The notes beneath the pieces are model-generated. The model made no database searches. It saw nothing but the letters and a program-made list of their open reading frames with translations, and had not been told where the DNA came from. This document shows positions 21,523-30,438 of a DNA stretch of 33,533 bases, in pieces (position 1 is the first letter of the stretch; every line of letters starts with the position of its first letter). The stretch covers positions 1 to 33,533 of the forward strand of contig CACZHW010000003.1 of the NCBI GenBank assembly GCA_902781095.1, given 5' to 3'. Made by a program: the position numbers and the translations under genes. This DNA comes from an uncultured Eubacteriales bacterium (GTDB lineage Bacteria; Bacillota; Clostridia; Christensenellales; Aristaeellaceae).

Positions 21523-21566
21523 ATTATATCACGGGACCCGCATTTTGTAAATAAAAGCGGGTCCCG
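21523..21566 (-). promoter_or_regulatory. Promoter of the iron-type importer with an embedded 10-bp inverted repeat
   Basis: On the minus strand TTTACA (21546-21551), 17 bases, TATAAT (21523-21528). CGGGACCCGC (21532-21541) lies in the spacer and its inverse GCGGGTCCCG (21557-21566) lies just upstream of the -35, so the two arms straddle the -35 box. It could be an operator, and as RNA also a hairpin ending the upstream sugar-type operon. Confidence 0.65.
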
Positions 21567-21614
21567 TTCGGGTATCTTTTTGGTAAAAGTAAACGATAGG
21601 GAGCGGAATGCCGT

Positions 21615-22466
21615 TTATCCCTTCACCGCGCCGGCGGTGAGGCCCTTGACGAACTGCTTGCTCATGAGCAGGTAGAGCGTGATGACGGGCAGCGCGCTCA
21701 TGGCCAGGATGGTCAGCAGCTTGGGCCAGTCGGTGCTGTACTGCCCCTGCAGCATGGTGACGGCCAGCAGGACGGTCTTCTGATCCTCCTTGGTGATGAA
21801 GATGAGGGGGAACCAGAGGTCGTTCCAGATGGGCACCAGGTTGTAGATGGCGACCGTCGCCAGCGCCGGACGGATGAGGGGGAGCACGATGTTGTAGTAG
21901 ATGCGGAAGCGCCCAGCGCCGTCCATAAAGCCGGCCTCGTAGAGCTCCGTCGGCAGGCCGTGGATAAACTCCGTGAGGATGAAGACCGCCGTGGGCAGGC
22001 CCATCGCGATGTACACGGGATACAGGCTGAAGAGGCTGTTCATGAGACCCAGGTTCTTCATGATCTGCAGAAGGCGGATGGTCGCGATCTTGATGGGCAG
22101 CATCATGCCCAGCACGAAGAAGAAGTAGACGCCGCCGGAGAAGCGCGTGCGCCAGTGGGCCAGCGCGTAGGCGCACAGCGAGCCCAGGAACAGGATCATG
22201 AAGAGCGAGACGACGACGACCAGGAAGGAGTTGCGGAAGTAGACGAAGAAGTTGGCGTTGGCCAGCAGGGATTTGTAGTTCTGCAGCGTCCAGACCTTGG
22301 GCAGGCCGAAGGGGTTGGTGTAAATCTCCTTGCGGATCTTAAAGGTGTTGATGATGAGGATCCAGACGGGGAACATGGATATGAACGACCAGATGATCAT
22401 GATGATGTGGTAGGGGATGTGCATGTTCATGACGCGCAGGGAATGAAGCTTTCTTTCCTTTGCCAC
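21615..22466 (-). CDS. Sugar-type (CUT1) ABC importer permease, MalG-like
   Basis: A 283-residue permease with six predicted helices, beginning with a basic cytoplasmic segment then IIMIIWSFISMFPVWILIIN. The coupling loop reads ELYEAGFMDGAGRFRIYYNI followed by VLPLIRPAL, the canonical EAA motif. The C-terminus LMSKQFVKGLTAGAVKG is the classic ending of MalG/LacG-type permeases. It lies 6 bases after the partner permease gene. Substrate is probably an oligosaccharide or glycoconjugate. Confidence 0.93.
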   Translation of the reverse strand: MAKERKLHSLRVMNMHIPYHIIMIIWSFISMFPVWILIINTFKIRKEIYTNPFGLPKVWTLQNYKSLLANANFFVYFRNSFLVVVVSLFMILFLGSLCAYALAHWRTRFSGGVYFFFVLGMMLPIKIATIRLLQIMKNLGLMNSLFSLYPVYIAMGLPTAVFILTEFIHGLPTELYEAGFMDGAGRFRIYYNIVLPLIRPALATVAIYNLVPIWNDLWFPLIFITKEDQKTVLLAVTMLQGQYSTDWPKLLTILAMSALPVITLYLLMSKQFVKGLTAGAVKG

Positions 22467-22472
22467 GACGGA

Positions 22473-23414
22473 TCACTCCTTTCCCTGGGTCGTGCGCAGC
22501 ACGGGAATGACCCCGCACAGCAGCATGAAGAATATCGAAGTGGAAATGGCAGCGCCGACGCCCGGCTCCGGGATGCCAACGGGATGCTGACCCGCGATGC
22601 CGTAGCGGTAGAACAGCGTGCCGATGAGGTCCGTGGTGTAATCGGGCGCGCCGTCCAGCGTTTCCATGGAGAATACGACGTCAAAGGCGTTGAAGTTGGA
22701 GACGAAGGTCATGATGGCCACCATGCCGATGACCGGGACGATCAGGGGGATGCGGATGAGGGTGAACTGCTGCCAGGGCGTCGCGCCTTCGATGGAGGCG
22801 GCCTCGATGAGGTCGTCGTCGATGCCCTGGAAGGCCGCGACGAACATCATGGTCGGGATGCCCACCCACTGCCAGACGGAAACCAGCGAGACGCAGGTCA
22901 GCGCGGTGGAGCGGTCGCCCAGCCACGGCCGCACCAGGAAGCCAAGGCCGGCTGCCTTGAGCGTGGTGCCCGCCCAGACGGGGTTCATCATCAGCTTGAA
23001 GAGGTAACCGGTGACGAGCACGGCGATGGTGCAGGGGATAAAGATGAGCGTCTGGTAGAACTGCCTGCCGCGCATCGTCCGGTTGGTGAGAATCGCCGCA
23101 AAGAGGATGCCCAGCGCGTTCTGCAGCAGCATGTGCCAGGCGAAGAAGACCCAGTTGTTGCCAAAGGCGTTCCAGAAGCGCTTGGAGACCACCTCGTCCG
23201 TAAACAGGCGCACGTAGTTGGCGAGCCCCACGAATTCGCGCGTGCCTGCCGTGCCGGAGTACAGGGAGAGGCGGACGGAGTCGATCATCGGATAGGCCAT
23301 GAACACCACATAGAACGCCAGGGCCGGAATGACGTAGCGCATCCAGTAGACGCCGCCCGGCTTGATGGACGCTCCTCCCTGGAAGGCCCGGATTTTGTTG
23401 GTTTTTGCCGTCAT
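22473..23414 (-). CDS. Sugar-type (CUT1) ABC importer permease, MalF/UgpA-like
   Basis: A 313-residue permease with six helices (YVIPALAFYVVFMAYPMIDS near the N-terminus is typical). The coupling loop is DLIEAASIEGATPWQQFTLI followed by RIPLIVPVI. It forms the heterodimer with the product of 21615. ATG 23414 follows AAGGAGTGAACG. It comes after the binding-protein gene, separated by a strong hairpin. No ATPase gene is present in this operon. Confidence 0.93.
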   Translation of the reverse strand: MTAKTNKIRAFQGGASIKPGGVYWMRYVIPALAFYVVFMAYPMIDSVRLSLYSGTAGTREFVGLANYVRLFTDEVVSKRFWNAFGNNWVFFAWHMLLQNALGILFAAILTNRTMRGRQFYQTLIFIPCTIAVLVTGYLFKLMMNPVWAGTTLKAAGLGFLVRPWLGDRSTALTCVSLVSVWQWVGIPTMMFVAAFQGIDDDLIEAASIEGATPWQQFTLIRIPLIVPVIGMVAIMTFVSNFNAFDVVFSMETLDGAPDYTTDLIGTLFYRYGIAGQHPVGIPEPGVGAAISTSIFFMLLCGVIPVLRTTQGKE

Positions 23415-23446
23415 AGGGCGTTCACTCCTTCAAATAAACCAAGAAG

Positions 23447-23471
23447 GCAGGGCAGGCCGGGCCTGCCCTGC
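23447..23471 (-). terminator. Hairpin between binding-protein and permease genes
   Basis: GCAGGGCAGGC (23447-23457) pairs perfectly with GCCTGCCCTGC (23461-23471) around three bases. On the minus strand it is followed by CTTCTTGGTTTATTTG. As after malE in maltose operons, it probably stabilises the binding-protein transcript and attenuates the permease genes. Confidence 0.75.
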
Positions 23472-23486
23472 TTAGTCGGTCGTCGA

Positions 23487-24710
23487 TTACTTGGCAAGGG
23501 CTTCTTCCCACAGCGCGTTGATGGCATCCGCCATGCCCTGCGGGGTCTGCTCGCCGCGGCAGATCGCGTTGAGGTTCTCAACCATCGGGGTGTAGAGGTC
23601 CATCATCTTCGCCCAGATGAAGCGCACGTCGGTGTTCTTGCCTTCGCTCAGAGCCGCCATCTCGTTGATGGTCTCGTCCTGCAGCGTGATGGGGGCGTTG
23701 ATGATCGGCAGGAAGCCGCCGGGCAGATAGTCAGCCGTGATCTGGGCGCCTTCGGGGCTGGCCAGCCAGGCCAGGAAAGCCTTGACCTCTTCCGGATGGG
23801 CGCTGGCGGCGTTGCCGGCGATGCCCATGTCCGCATGCAGGCACAGGCCGGCCTTGTTGCCGGCGGGGGCGGGGAAGGCCATGAAGCCCATGTTCACGTC
23901 GTAGTCCTTCATCAGGGTGCCGCAGCTCCAGGAGCCGTCGATTAGCATGGCAGCCTGGCCGAGGCCGAAGTAGGTGTTCGCATCGTTGTTGCCGATGGAC
24001 TCAAATCCCTCGGGGAAGAAGGGGATGAGCTGCGCGAAATCGCTGTAGACCTTGACCCAGGTCTCGTCGTTCAGCTTCTTCTCGCCGCTCTCGTAGGCGA
24101 CGCGGTCCTCGTAGGTGAAGTAGTTCGGCAGCATGCCGAGCAGCACGCACTCCAGGATGTCCCAGTTGTCGTGGATGCCGTTGGCCAGCGGGGTGATGCC
24201 CGCGTCCTTCAGCTGCTGGCAGAGGGCGATGAACTCTTCCCAGGTCTCGGGCAGCTTCTCGATGCCCTGCTCCGCGAAGATGTCCTTGTTGTAGTAGATG
24301 ACCTGGGAGACAGCCGCAAAAGGAACGGCGAAGACGCTGCCGTCAGCCGCGGTCCAGGCGCCGCGCACGGAATCCGTGAAGTTCTCCATGACGCCGGGGA
24401 TGTCGTTGCACACGACGTTGAAGCCGTTCAGATACAGCTCGTCGCCGGTGGCGTAGGAGCGGCTGTAGAACAGGTCGGGGCCGGTGCCGTTGTCCAGCTG
24501 CAGGCGCAGCGTGGCGTTGTACTGGGTGGACGTGGTCGGCTCAAAGCGGATCTTCGTGCCGGTCAGTTCTTCATACTTGGCCAGCAGGGCGTTGACCTGC
24601 TCCGCGTCGTCGGTACGCCAGGAGCCCATCACCAGTTCGCCGTCGGCCATCGCGAGGATGGGCAGAAGGCTGACGATAGCCACCAGGGCAAGAGCCAGAA
24701 GTTTCTTCAT
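23487..24710 (-). CDS. Sugar-type solute-binding protein (extracellular family 1)
   Basis: A 407-residue exported protein. The signal peptide MKKLLALALVAIVSLLPILAM ends AMA/DGE with no lipobox Cys, so it should be released or envelope-held by other means. Family features: YEELTGTKIRFEP, PDLFYSRSYATGDE, AVPFAAVSQVIYYNKDIFAE, LPETWEEFIALCQQLKDAGI, GQAAMLIDGSWSCGTLM and AFLAWLASPEGAQI, all standard for CUT1 binding proteins. It is first in the operon with two permeases. The gene block upstream (glycosylasparaginase, CutC) hints at an amino-sugar or glyco-asparagine ligand, which is inference. Confidence 0.93.
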   Translation of the reverse strand: MKKLLALALVAIVSLLPILAMADGELVMGSWRTDDAEQVNALLAKYEELTGTKIRFEPTTSTQYNATLRLQLDNGTGPDLFYSRSYATGDELYLNGFNVVCNDIPGVMENFTDSVRGAWTAADGSVFAVPFAAVSQVIYYNKDIFAEQGIEKLPETWEEFIALCQQLKDAGITPLANGIHDNWDILECVLLGMLPNYFTYEDRVAYESGEKKLNDETWVKVYSDFAQLIPFFPEGFESIGNNDANTYFGLGQAAMLIDGSWSCGTLMKDYDVNMGFMAFPAPAGNKAGLCLHADMGIAGNAASAHPEEVKAFLAWLASPEGAQITADYLPGGFLPIINAPITLQDETINEMAALSEGKNTDVRFIWAKMMDLYTPMVENLNAICRGEQTPQGMADAINALWEEALAK

Positions 24711-24735
24711 GTTACGGTTCCTCCTTTTGTAATAT

Positions 24736-24763
24736 GATATCGTATCGCTAACCGCGCGATATC
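24736..24763. repeat. Small inverted repeat upstream of the sugar-type operon
   Basis: GATATCG (24736-24742) and CGATATC (24757-24763) are inverted repeats 14 bases apart in the 58-base gap between the hydrolase stop and the binding-protein start. A possible operator for independent control; no clear promoter boxes are seen with it. Confidence 0.35.
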
Positions 24764-24768
24764 CGGTT

Positions 24769-25683
24769 TCAGGGCTCTCCTTCCATTTCCTGCTCCGTCA
24801 CGCGGCGCAGGGGAGAGCAGCGGCCGTCCGCGGCGTACAGCGCGATTTCATCCGCCGCGCCGGCCGCGAAGGGAAAGACGGACAGGGTCGTCGCCGCGCC
24901 GAAGCGGCCGTCGGGAGAGAGTGCGATGAGGCTGATGGAGCCCTCGTCCTCGCCGAGCTGGAGCTTGCGCGCGACCAGGCCGCGGAGCGCCTCCTCGCAG
25001 GCTTCTTTCGGTGCCGCGCCGCGCCGCATCAGGGAGACGATCTCGTAGGAAAGGCAGCCGCGCATGATGTCCTCACCGAGACCCGTCGCCGCGGCTGCGC
25101 CGTAGCGCGCGTCGCAGTAGAAGCCGGAGCCGATGACGGGGGAATCGCCCACGCGGCCGGGGGCCTTCATAAACAGGCCGGAGGTGGAGGTGCCGGCAAC
25201 CATGCCGCCCGCATCGTCCAGGGCCAGGACGCACACGGTGTCATGGCCGCGGTAGGCGCTCAGGCGCTCGTGCTTCTCGGGCACGGCGGCCTTCCACTTG
25301 TCCATGGCGTACTCCGTGCGCATGTCGCGCAGCGGAAGCCCGAAGGAGACGGCGGCCTGTTCCGCGCCGCGCCCGGCGAGCAGACAGTTGGTCTCCCGCC
25401 CGCACAGCGCCCGTGCCAGCCGGATGGGGTTGCGCACGTTTTCCACGCTCATGACGCCGCCCATACGCAGCGAGCCGCCGTCCATGAAAGCTGCGTCCAG
25501 CATCACATGGCCGTCGCTGTCGGGAAGCCCGCCGTAGCCGACGGAGGTATAGCCGGGCTCGTCCTCGACGCGGACGATCGTGCGCTCCACCGCGTCCGCG
25601 GCGGAGCTGCCGGCAGCAAGCAGGCCAAAGCCCTCCTTCGCGCCGGACAGGCACATCTTCCAGGTGCCGATCAATGCATGCAT
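24769..25683 (-). CDS. N4-(beta-N-acetylglucosaminyl)-L-asparaginase family hydrolase
   Basis: A 304-residue Ntn-hydrolase of the glycosylasparaginase/isoaspartyl peptidase family. These enzymes are made as a precursor that cleaves itself before a Thr, which becomes the nucleophile. Here that is Thr149 in RGHDTVCVLALD, matching the family HDT motif. The substrate-binding stretch GGMVAGTSTSGLFMKAPGRVGDSP follows and GVMSVENVRNPIRLAR precedes it. The HDTV and GDSP wording favours glycosylasparaginase, which splits GlcNAc-Asn into Asp and the amino sugar, over plain asparaginase. No signal peptide, so cytoplasmic, which requires import of the substrate. CutC is encoded 17 bases upstream in the same operon. 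Confidence 0.85.
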   Translation of the reverse strand: MHALIGTWKMCLSGAKEGFGLLAAGSSAADAVERTIVRVEDEPGYTSVGYGGLPDSDGHVMLDAAFMDGGSLRMGGVMSVENVRNPIRLARALCGRETNCLLAGRGAEQAAVSFGLPLRDMRTEYAMDKWKAAVPEKHERLSAYRGHDTVCVLALDDAGGMVAGTSTSGLFMKAPGRVGDSPVIGSGFYCDARYGAAAATGLGEDIMRGCLSYEIVSLMRRGAAPKEACEEALRGLVARKLQLGEDEGSISLIALSPDGRFGAATTLSVFPFAAGAADEIALYAADGRCSPLRRVTEQEMEGEP

Positions 25684-25700
25684 CGGTGCGCCTCCTTCGC

Positions 25701-26444
25701 TCAGCCGAGTTTGCCGCGGACGGATGAGACGTAGTCCCCGTCCGTCACGTCATAGCGGTCCTCGGGAGGATAGAGCGCGCCGCCGTAGTAGATGCTGCGG
25801 TTGTTTAAAACGGAGGTGTCGGGCAGGGTGCGGTGCCGAGCCAGGTGCACCTGCGTGCAGCCGGTCGCGCGGACCACGCGCTCTACGTTCTCCAGCGTGA
25901 TGCCCGCGCCGGGCAGGATTTCGATGGCGTCCCCGGCGAAACGGATCATCTCCGCGATGGTGTCCAGCGCGAAATAGACGTCGCTCTGCTGGCCGGAGGT
26001 CAGCACGCGGGTGACGCCCAGGCGGATGAGGCTGTCCAGCGCGCGCTTCCAGTCGGGCACGACGTCGATGGCGCGGTGGAAGACACAGGGCAGGCCCTCA
26101 GCCAATTCCACCATCTCCCGGGTCCGCTCTTCGTCCACCGTTCCGTCCGGGTGCAGAAAACCGAAAACGAGACCGTCCGCGCCGCCGCGGATCAAGGCCT
26201 TCGCGTCGGCCTTGGCGGTCTCATATTCCGCCTCCGAGTAGCAGAAGCCGCCTGCGCGGGGGCGCACCATGGTCATCACGGGAATGGTGACATGGCGCTT
26301 TACGACCTCCAGCGTTCCGATTGAAGGGGTAAGGCCGCCCTGGAAGAGATTGTTGTTGAGTTCGACCCGGTCTGCGCCGCCGCGGGCGGCTTCGATCACA
26401 TCATCTGCGGAACCGCAGCAGATTTCCAAAAGAACCTTTGACAT
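25701..26444 (-). CDS. cutC: CutC family TIM-barrel protein
   Basis: A 247-residue protein starting MSKVLLEICCGSADDVIEAA. Strong CutC features: GADRVELNNNLFQGGLTPSIG, VMTMVRPRAGGFCYSEAE, GGADGLVFGFLHPDGTVD, FHRAIDVVPDW, RVLTSGQQ and EILPGAGITLENV. CutC was named for copper homeostasis in E. coli, but that role is disputed and the fold is that of an enzyme. ATG 26444 has GGAGAGACGGC before it; an upstream start at 26468 is less likely. Being co-transcribed with a glycosylasparaginase and near a sugar importer argues for a metabolic role. Confidence 0.92.
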   Translation of the reverse strand: MSKVLLEICCGSADDVIEAARGGADRVELNNNLFQGGLTPSIGTLEVVKRHVTIPVMTMVRPRAGGFCYSEAEYETAKADAKALIRGGADGLVFGFLHPDGTVDEERTREMVELAEGLPCVFHRAIDVVPDWKRALDSLIRLGVTRVLTSGQQSDVYFALDTIAEMIRFAGDAIEILPGAGITLENVERVVRATGCTQVHLARHRTLPDTSVLNNRSIYYGGALYPPEDRYDVTDGDYVSSVRGKLG

Positions 26445-26502
26445 GCCGTCTCTCCGTTTCTCATACAATTCCTCATAAGTCTAGCATGGTGCTTAACTGT
26501 TG

Positions 26503-27222
26503 TCAACGATAGTTGTCCATAATTGTCGATATTTCACCATTGCGGATGCAGTATGCTTCGCCGAAAACGGTCTCTTTGCCGTTTTCGCAGAGCAGATAGC
26601 TGCCGTCGCACAAAGCGAGAAAGGGTTGCCGGAAACTGTCGGGATAGGTGATGTCCTCAAAAAGGCGTTTACCGTCCAGCAGTCTGTTTTTGACCATCTG
26701 ATAATGCGGAAGGATGCAGGTCTTCGTGATGCCAAGGCCGGGCAGGTAGCGCCGGTACGCGGGATCGACGGCCTCTCCCGGTTCCTCCGGCTGGGCGTAC
26801 ACGGTTTCGGCGGCGTTCATGGAGCCGGCCGAAATCCCGATGACGATTCCGGAGAAGCCCTGCAGCTTTTGCCGCAGGCCGATGCGCGCGAAGAAGGCGT
26901 TCTGCGTCGGGACGTGGCCGCCGCCCAGCAGCAGGACGCCGTACGAATGAAGCGCGTGCGCGCTGAGAGGGGGCGTCCGCACGTCCCAAAGGTCGAAGCA
27001 GACGCAGGACAGGCCGGAGAGGCGGACGGCTTCCGAAAAGAAGTCCCGCATCTGATCGTTGGCCGCGGCGTCATCCGGGAAGGCGGTGATCATGAGGCAG
27101 CGGGCGTCCTTCGGCCAGCGACTGGCGAGCTGCTCCCGGAAACCGTTCATCGTATCGAATCCTTCCACGGGCCGGGAGCCGTCCAGCGGGCCGGTGGGGC
27201 TGGAGGTGAGAAAGGCGATCAT
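26503..27222 (-). CDS. Peptidase E-like (S51 family) protein
   Basis: A 239-residue protein of the S51/class I glutamine amidotransferase-like fold. GVLLLGGGHVPTQN is the strand and loop before the active site. The nucleophile elbow is IVIGISAGSMN with Ser131, and YLPGLGI with ILPHY supplies the C-terminal part including a likely catalytic His. Peptidase E cleaves Asp-X dipeptides; relatives process cyanophycin or other small peptides. Aspartyl dipeptide cleavage would fit beside an enzyme acting on glyco-asparagine, but the link is only positional. It is separated from cutC by 58 bases. Confidence 0.8.
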   Translation of the reverse strand: MIAFLTSSPTGPLDGSRPVEGFDTMNGFREQLASRWPKDARCLMITAFPDDAAANDQMRDFFSEAVRLSGLSCVCFDLWDVRTPPLSAHALHSYGVLLLGGGHVPTQNAFFARIGLRQKLQGFSGIVIGISAGSMNAAETVYAQPEEPGEAVDPAYRRYLPGLGITKTCILPHYQMVKNRLLDGKRLFEDITYPDSFRQPFLALCDGSYLLCENGKETVFGEAYCIRNGEISTIMDNYR

Positions 27223-27240
27223 GAGGCCTCCTGACAGGAA

Positions 27241-27268
27241 AAGACGCCGCCCGGAAGGACGGCGTCTT
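27241..27268 (-). terminator. Terminator of enolase
   Basis: AAGACGCCG (27241-27249) pairs perfectly with CGGCGTCTT (27260-27268). On the minus strand it follows the enolase stop by 14 bases and is followed by TTTTCC. Confidence 0.85.
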
Positions 27269-27282
27269 GGGTTTTAAGGGAA

Positions 27283-28620
<1,338 letters not shown>

Positions 28621-28644
28621 TCATTGAATGAGCTTCCTTTGGGA

Positions 28645-28667
28645 AGCGCCGGGGGTTTTCCGGCGCT
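28645..28667 (-). promoter_or_regulatory. 5'-terminal stem-loop of the enolase mRNA
   Basis: AGCGCCGG (28645-28652) pairs perfectly with CCGGCGCT (28660-28667) around 7 bases. The enolase -10 box ends at 28671, so transcription should begin at or within a few bases of this stem. A hairpin at the extreme 5' end is known to protect mRNAs from decay; its position here is read from the sequence, its role is inferred. Confidence 0.6.
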
Positions 28668-28670
28668 GAT

Positions 28671-28699
28671 ATTATAAGATGGAAGCCCCGGCTTGTCAA
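28671..28699 (-). promoter_or_regulatory. Consensus enolase promoter
   Basis: On the minus strand TTGACA (28694-28699), 17 bases, TATAAT (28671-28676), both perfect. Its -35 box overlaps that of the divergent protease promoter. Confidence 0.9.
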
Positions 28700-28721
28700 T
28701 AAAAGCGCGAACGGCTATAAT
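28693..28721 (+). promoter_or_regulatory. Promoter of the M48 protease gene, overlapping the enolase promoter
   Basis: TTGTCA (28693-28698), 17 bases, TATAAT (28716-28721), 58 bases before the protease ATG. Five of its six -35 bases are shared with the enolase -35 on the other strand. Confidence 0.75.
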
Positions 28722-28778
28722 GGGGCCCCGCAGAAAACGGACGGCGGGATAAACCGTTTGAATTGGAAGTGAAGGAAG

Positions 28779-30086
28779 ATGGACGCGAAGGCGCTGATCG
28801 TCCTTGTGACGCTGGTGGAACTGGCCTTCGGCCTGATTAAGCAGAAACTGGCGGACAGGCAGCGGAGGCTGCCGCTGCCGCCGGAGGTGGCGGACGTCTA
28901 CGACGCGGACCGTTACCGCAGATACCTGGAATACGTTGCGGAGCATAAGAAACTGGGGCTGGCCGAGAGCGCTGTCAGCCTTCTCATCCTGCTGGGTCTG
29001 CTGTACGCCGGCATCTATCCGGGGATTGAGCGCTCCTGCGGCGGCAACCCTTATCTCATCCTGCTTGCGACCTTCGGGCTGTTCCGGGCGGCGGAAATCC
29101 TGCCGGAAATCGCTTTCAGCTGGTACGACACCTTCCGGATCGAAGAAAAGTACGGCTTCAACAAGATGGACGGGAAGGAGTTCGCCCGGCATACGGCCCT
29201 TTCGATCCTGTCGGAGGCGGTGCTGTCGCTCTCGCTGCTGCTGCTCTTCGCCTTTGTGGGGGAGCACCTGCCGCAGTGGACGGACGGCTTCTCTCTCGCG
29301 CCGGGGCGGGTAGTGTTGCTTGTGGCCGGGATCGCGGCGCTGACGGCTGCGGCCGTGCTGCTGCTGTCGCTGTTCTCGCTCTTCATCCTGAAGCGGCAGT
29401 ATCACTTCACGCCGTTTCCGGAGGGCGGACTGAAGGATAAAATCATGGCGCTGCAGGAAGGGAGCCGGAAAAAGGTGCGCATCCTGAACGTCTATGACGA
29501 ATCCAGAAAATCGACCGCGAAGAACGCCTTCCTGCTGAAGTTACTCTGGCACAGGGAATTCGGCATCGCCGACAACTTTCTCACGCAGAACGCGGACAGG
29601 GAGCTGCTGGCCGTTCTCTCCCACGAGATCGGGCATCTGAAGCACCGGAAAAACGCGCTCGATTTCCTGCGGTATGCCGCCATAGGGCTGGCCATCGCGC
29701 TTTTCGCTCTGCTGCTGCGCCATCCCTCGCCGGTGCTGTGCCTTACGGCATGGACGCGGGAGAGCTTCGGGATCGCGAAAAACAACTATGTCCTGCTGAC
29801 GGAAGTTCTCGGCGCGGTGCTGACGCCGGCGGGCTTTGCCGCGGGGCTGATCGGCAATTACCGCTCCCGACGCGAGGAATACGAGGCGGACAGGGAAGCC
29901 GTGAAAAACGGCTACGGGGAAGAGCTGATCGCGACCTTCAAGCGGATCAGCAGCGACGAGCTGGTCAACGTGAATCCGCACCCGGCGATCGAGTTTCTGG
30001 ATTACGACCACCCCGGCATGGCGAACCGGATCCGCGCCATACGCAGTGCTGCGGCGCAGGCAGCCCCGCAGCAGGACGCCGATTGA
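28779..30086 (+). CDS. M48 family membrane metalloprotease (Ste24/CAAX protease-like)
   Basis: A 435-residue integral membrane zinc protease. About six or seven hydrophobic segments run through it, with an N-terminal Ste24-type region (SWYDTFRIEEKYGFNKM is the conserved FxIExxFGFN block). The zinc site is LSHEIGHLKH with His282, Glu283 and His286, and the third ligand lies in REEYEADREA at about Glu366-367. C-terminal HPAIEFLDYDHPGMANRI matches the family HP...R end. In eukaryotes Ste24 trims prenylated peptides; bacterial members are thought to act in membrane protein quality control or signalling. A terminator follows. The start follows GTGAAGGAAG. Confidence 0.93.
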   Translation: MDAKALIVLVTLVELAFGLIKQKLADRQRRLPLPPEVADVYDADRYRRYLEYVAEHKKLGLAESAVSLLILLGLLYAGIYPGIERSCGGNPYLILLATFGLFRAAEILPEIAFSWYDTFRIEEKYGFNKMDGKEFARHTALSILSEAVLSLSLLLLFAFVGEHLPQWTDGFSLAPGRVVLLVAGIAALTAAAVLLLSLFSLFILKRQYHFTPFPEGGLKDKIMALQEGSRKKVRILNVYDESRKSTAKNAFLLKLLWHREFGIADNFLTQNADRELLAVLSHEIGHLKHRKNALDFLRYAAIGLAIALFALLLRHPSPVLCLTAWTRESFGIAKNNYVLLTEVLGAVLTPAGFAAGLIGNYRSRREEYEADREAVKNGYGEELIATFKRISSDELVNVNPHPAIEFLDYDHPGMANRIRAIRSAAAQAAPQQDAD

Positions 30087-30095
30087 AAAGAAAAA

Positions 30096-30125
30096 CGCGC
30101 GCAGCCTTGACGCGGCGCGCGCTTT
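30096..30125 (+). terminator. Terminator of the M48 protease gene
   Basis: GCGCGC (30097-30102) pairs with GCGCGC (30115-30120), extended by flanking bases, followed by GCTTTCTGTT. It lies 10 bases after the protease stop. Confidence 0.65.
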
Positions 30126-30183
30126 CTGTTATGATCCTGCATCGTGTGACAAATATGAAAAGTATGACGAAAAGGCGGTTGAT

Positions 30184-30438
30184 ATGGCAGCAGGAAAGCA
30201 CGTGCTGGCGAGAAACCGGGGCAGGCATGTCTTCGGCACCGCGAAGGTGGGGGAGCGCGGACAGATCGTCATCCCCAAGGAAGCCAGGGCGCTTTATCAG
30301 ATCGAGCCGGGCGACGTGTTGCTGATCCTGGGGGACGAGGAGAATGGGATGATCGTCACCAAACCGGAGGTGCTCAGCAGCCTGGCGAGCAAAATACTGG
30401 ATCAGATCGGGAAAGAAGATGAACGGAATGGAGAATAA
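30184..30438 (+). CDS. AbrB/SpoVT-type swapped-hairpin DNA-binding protein
   Basis: An 84-residue regulator. The AbrB/MazE fold is clear in FGTAKVGERGQIVIPKEARA (family: KV..RGQI.IPK..R) and GDVLLILGDEENGMIVTKPE. A basic N-terminal arm, GKHVLARNRGRH, may add DNA contacts. ATG 30184 follows AAGGCGG. Its last 20 bases overlap the start of the PLP enzyme gene, so it probably regulates its own operon. Not a MazE antitoxin, as no toxin gene accompanies it. Confidence 0.88.
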   Translation: MAAGKHVLARNRGRHVFGTAKVGERGQIVIPKEARALYQIEPGDVLLILGDEENGMIVTKPEVLSSLASKILDQIGKEDERNGE

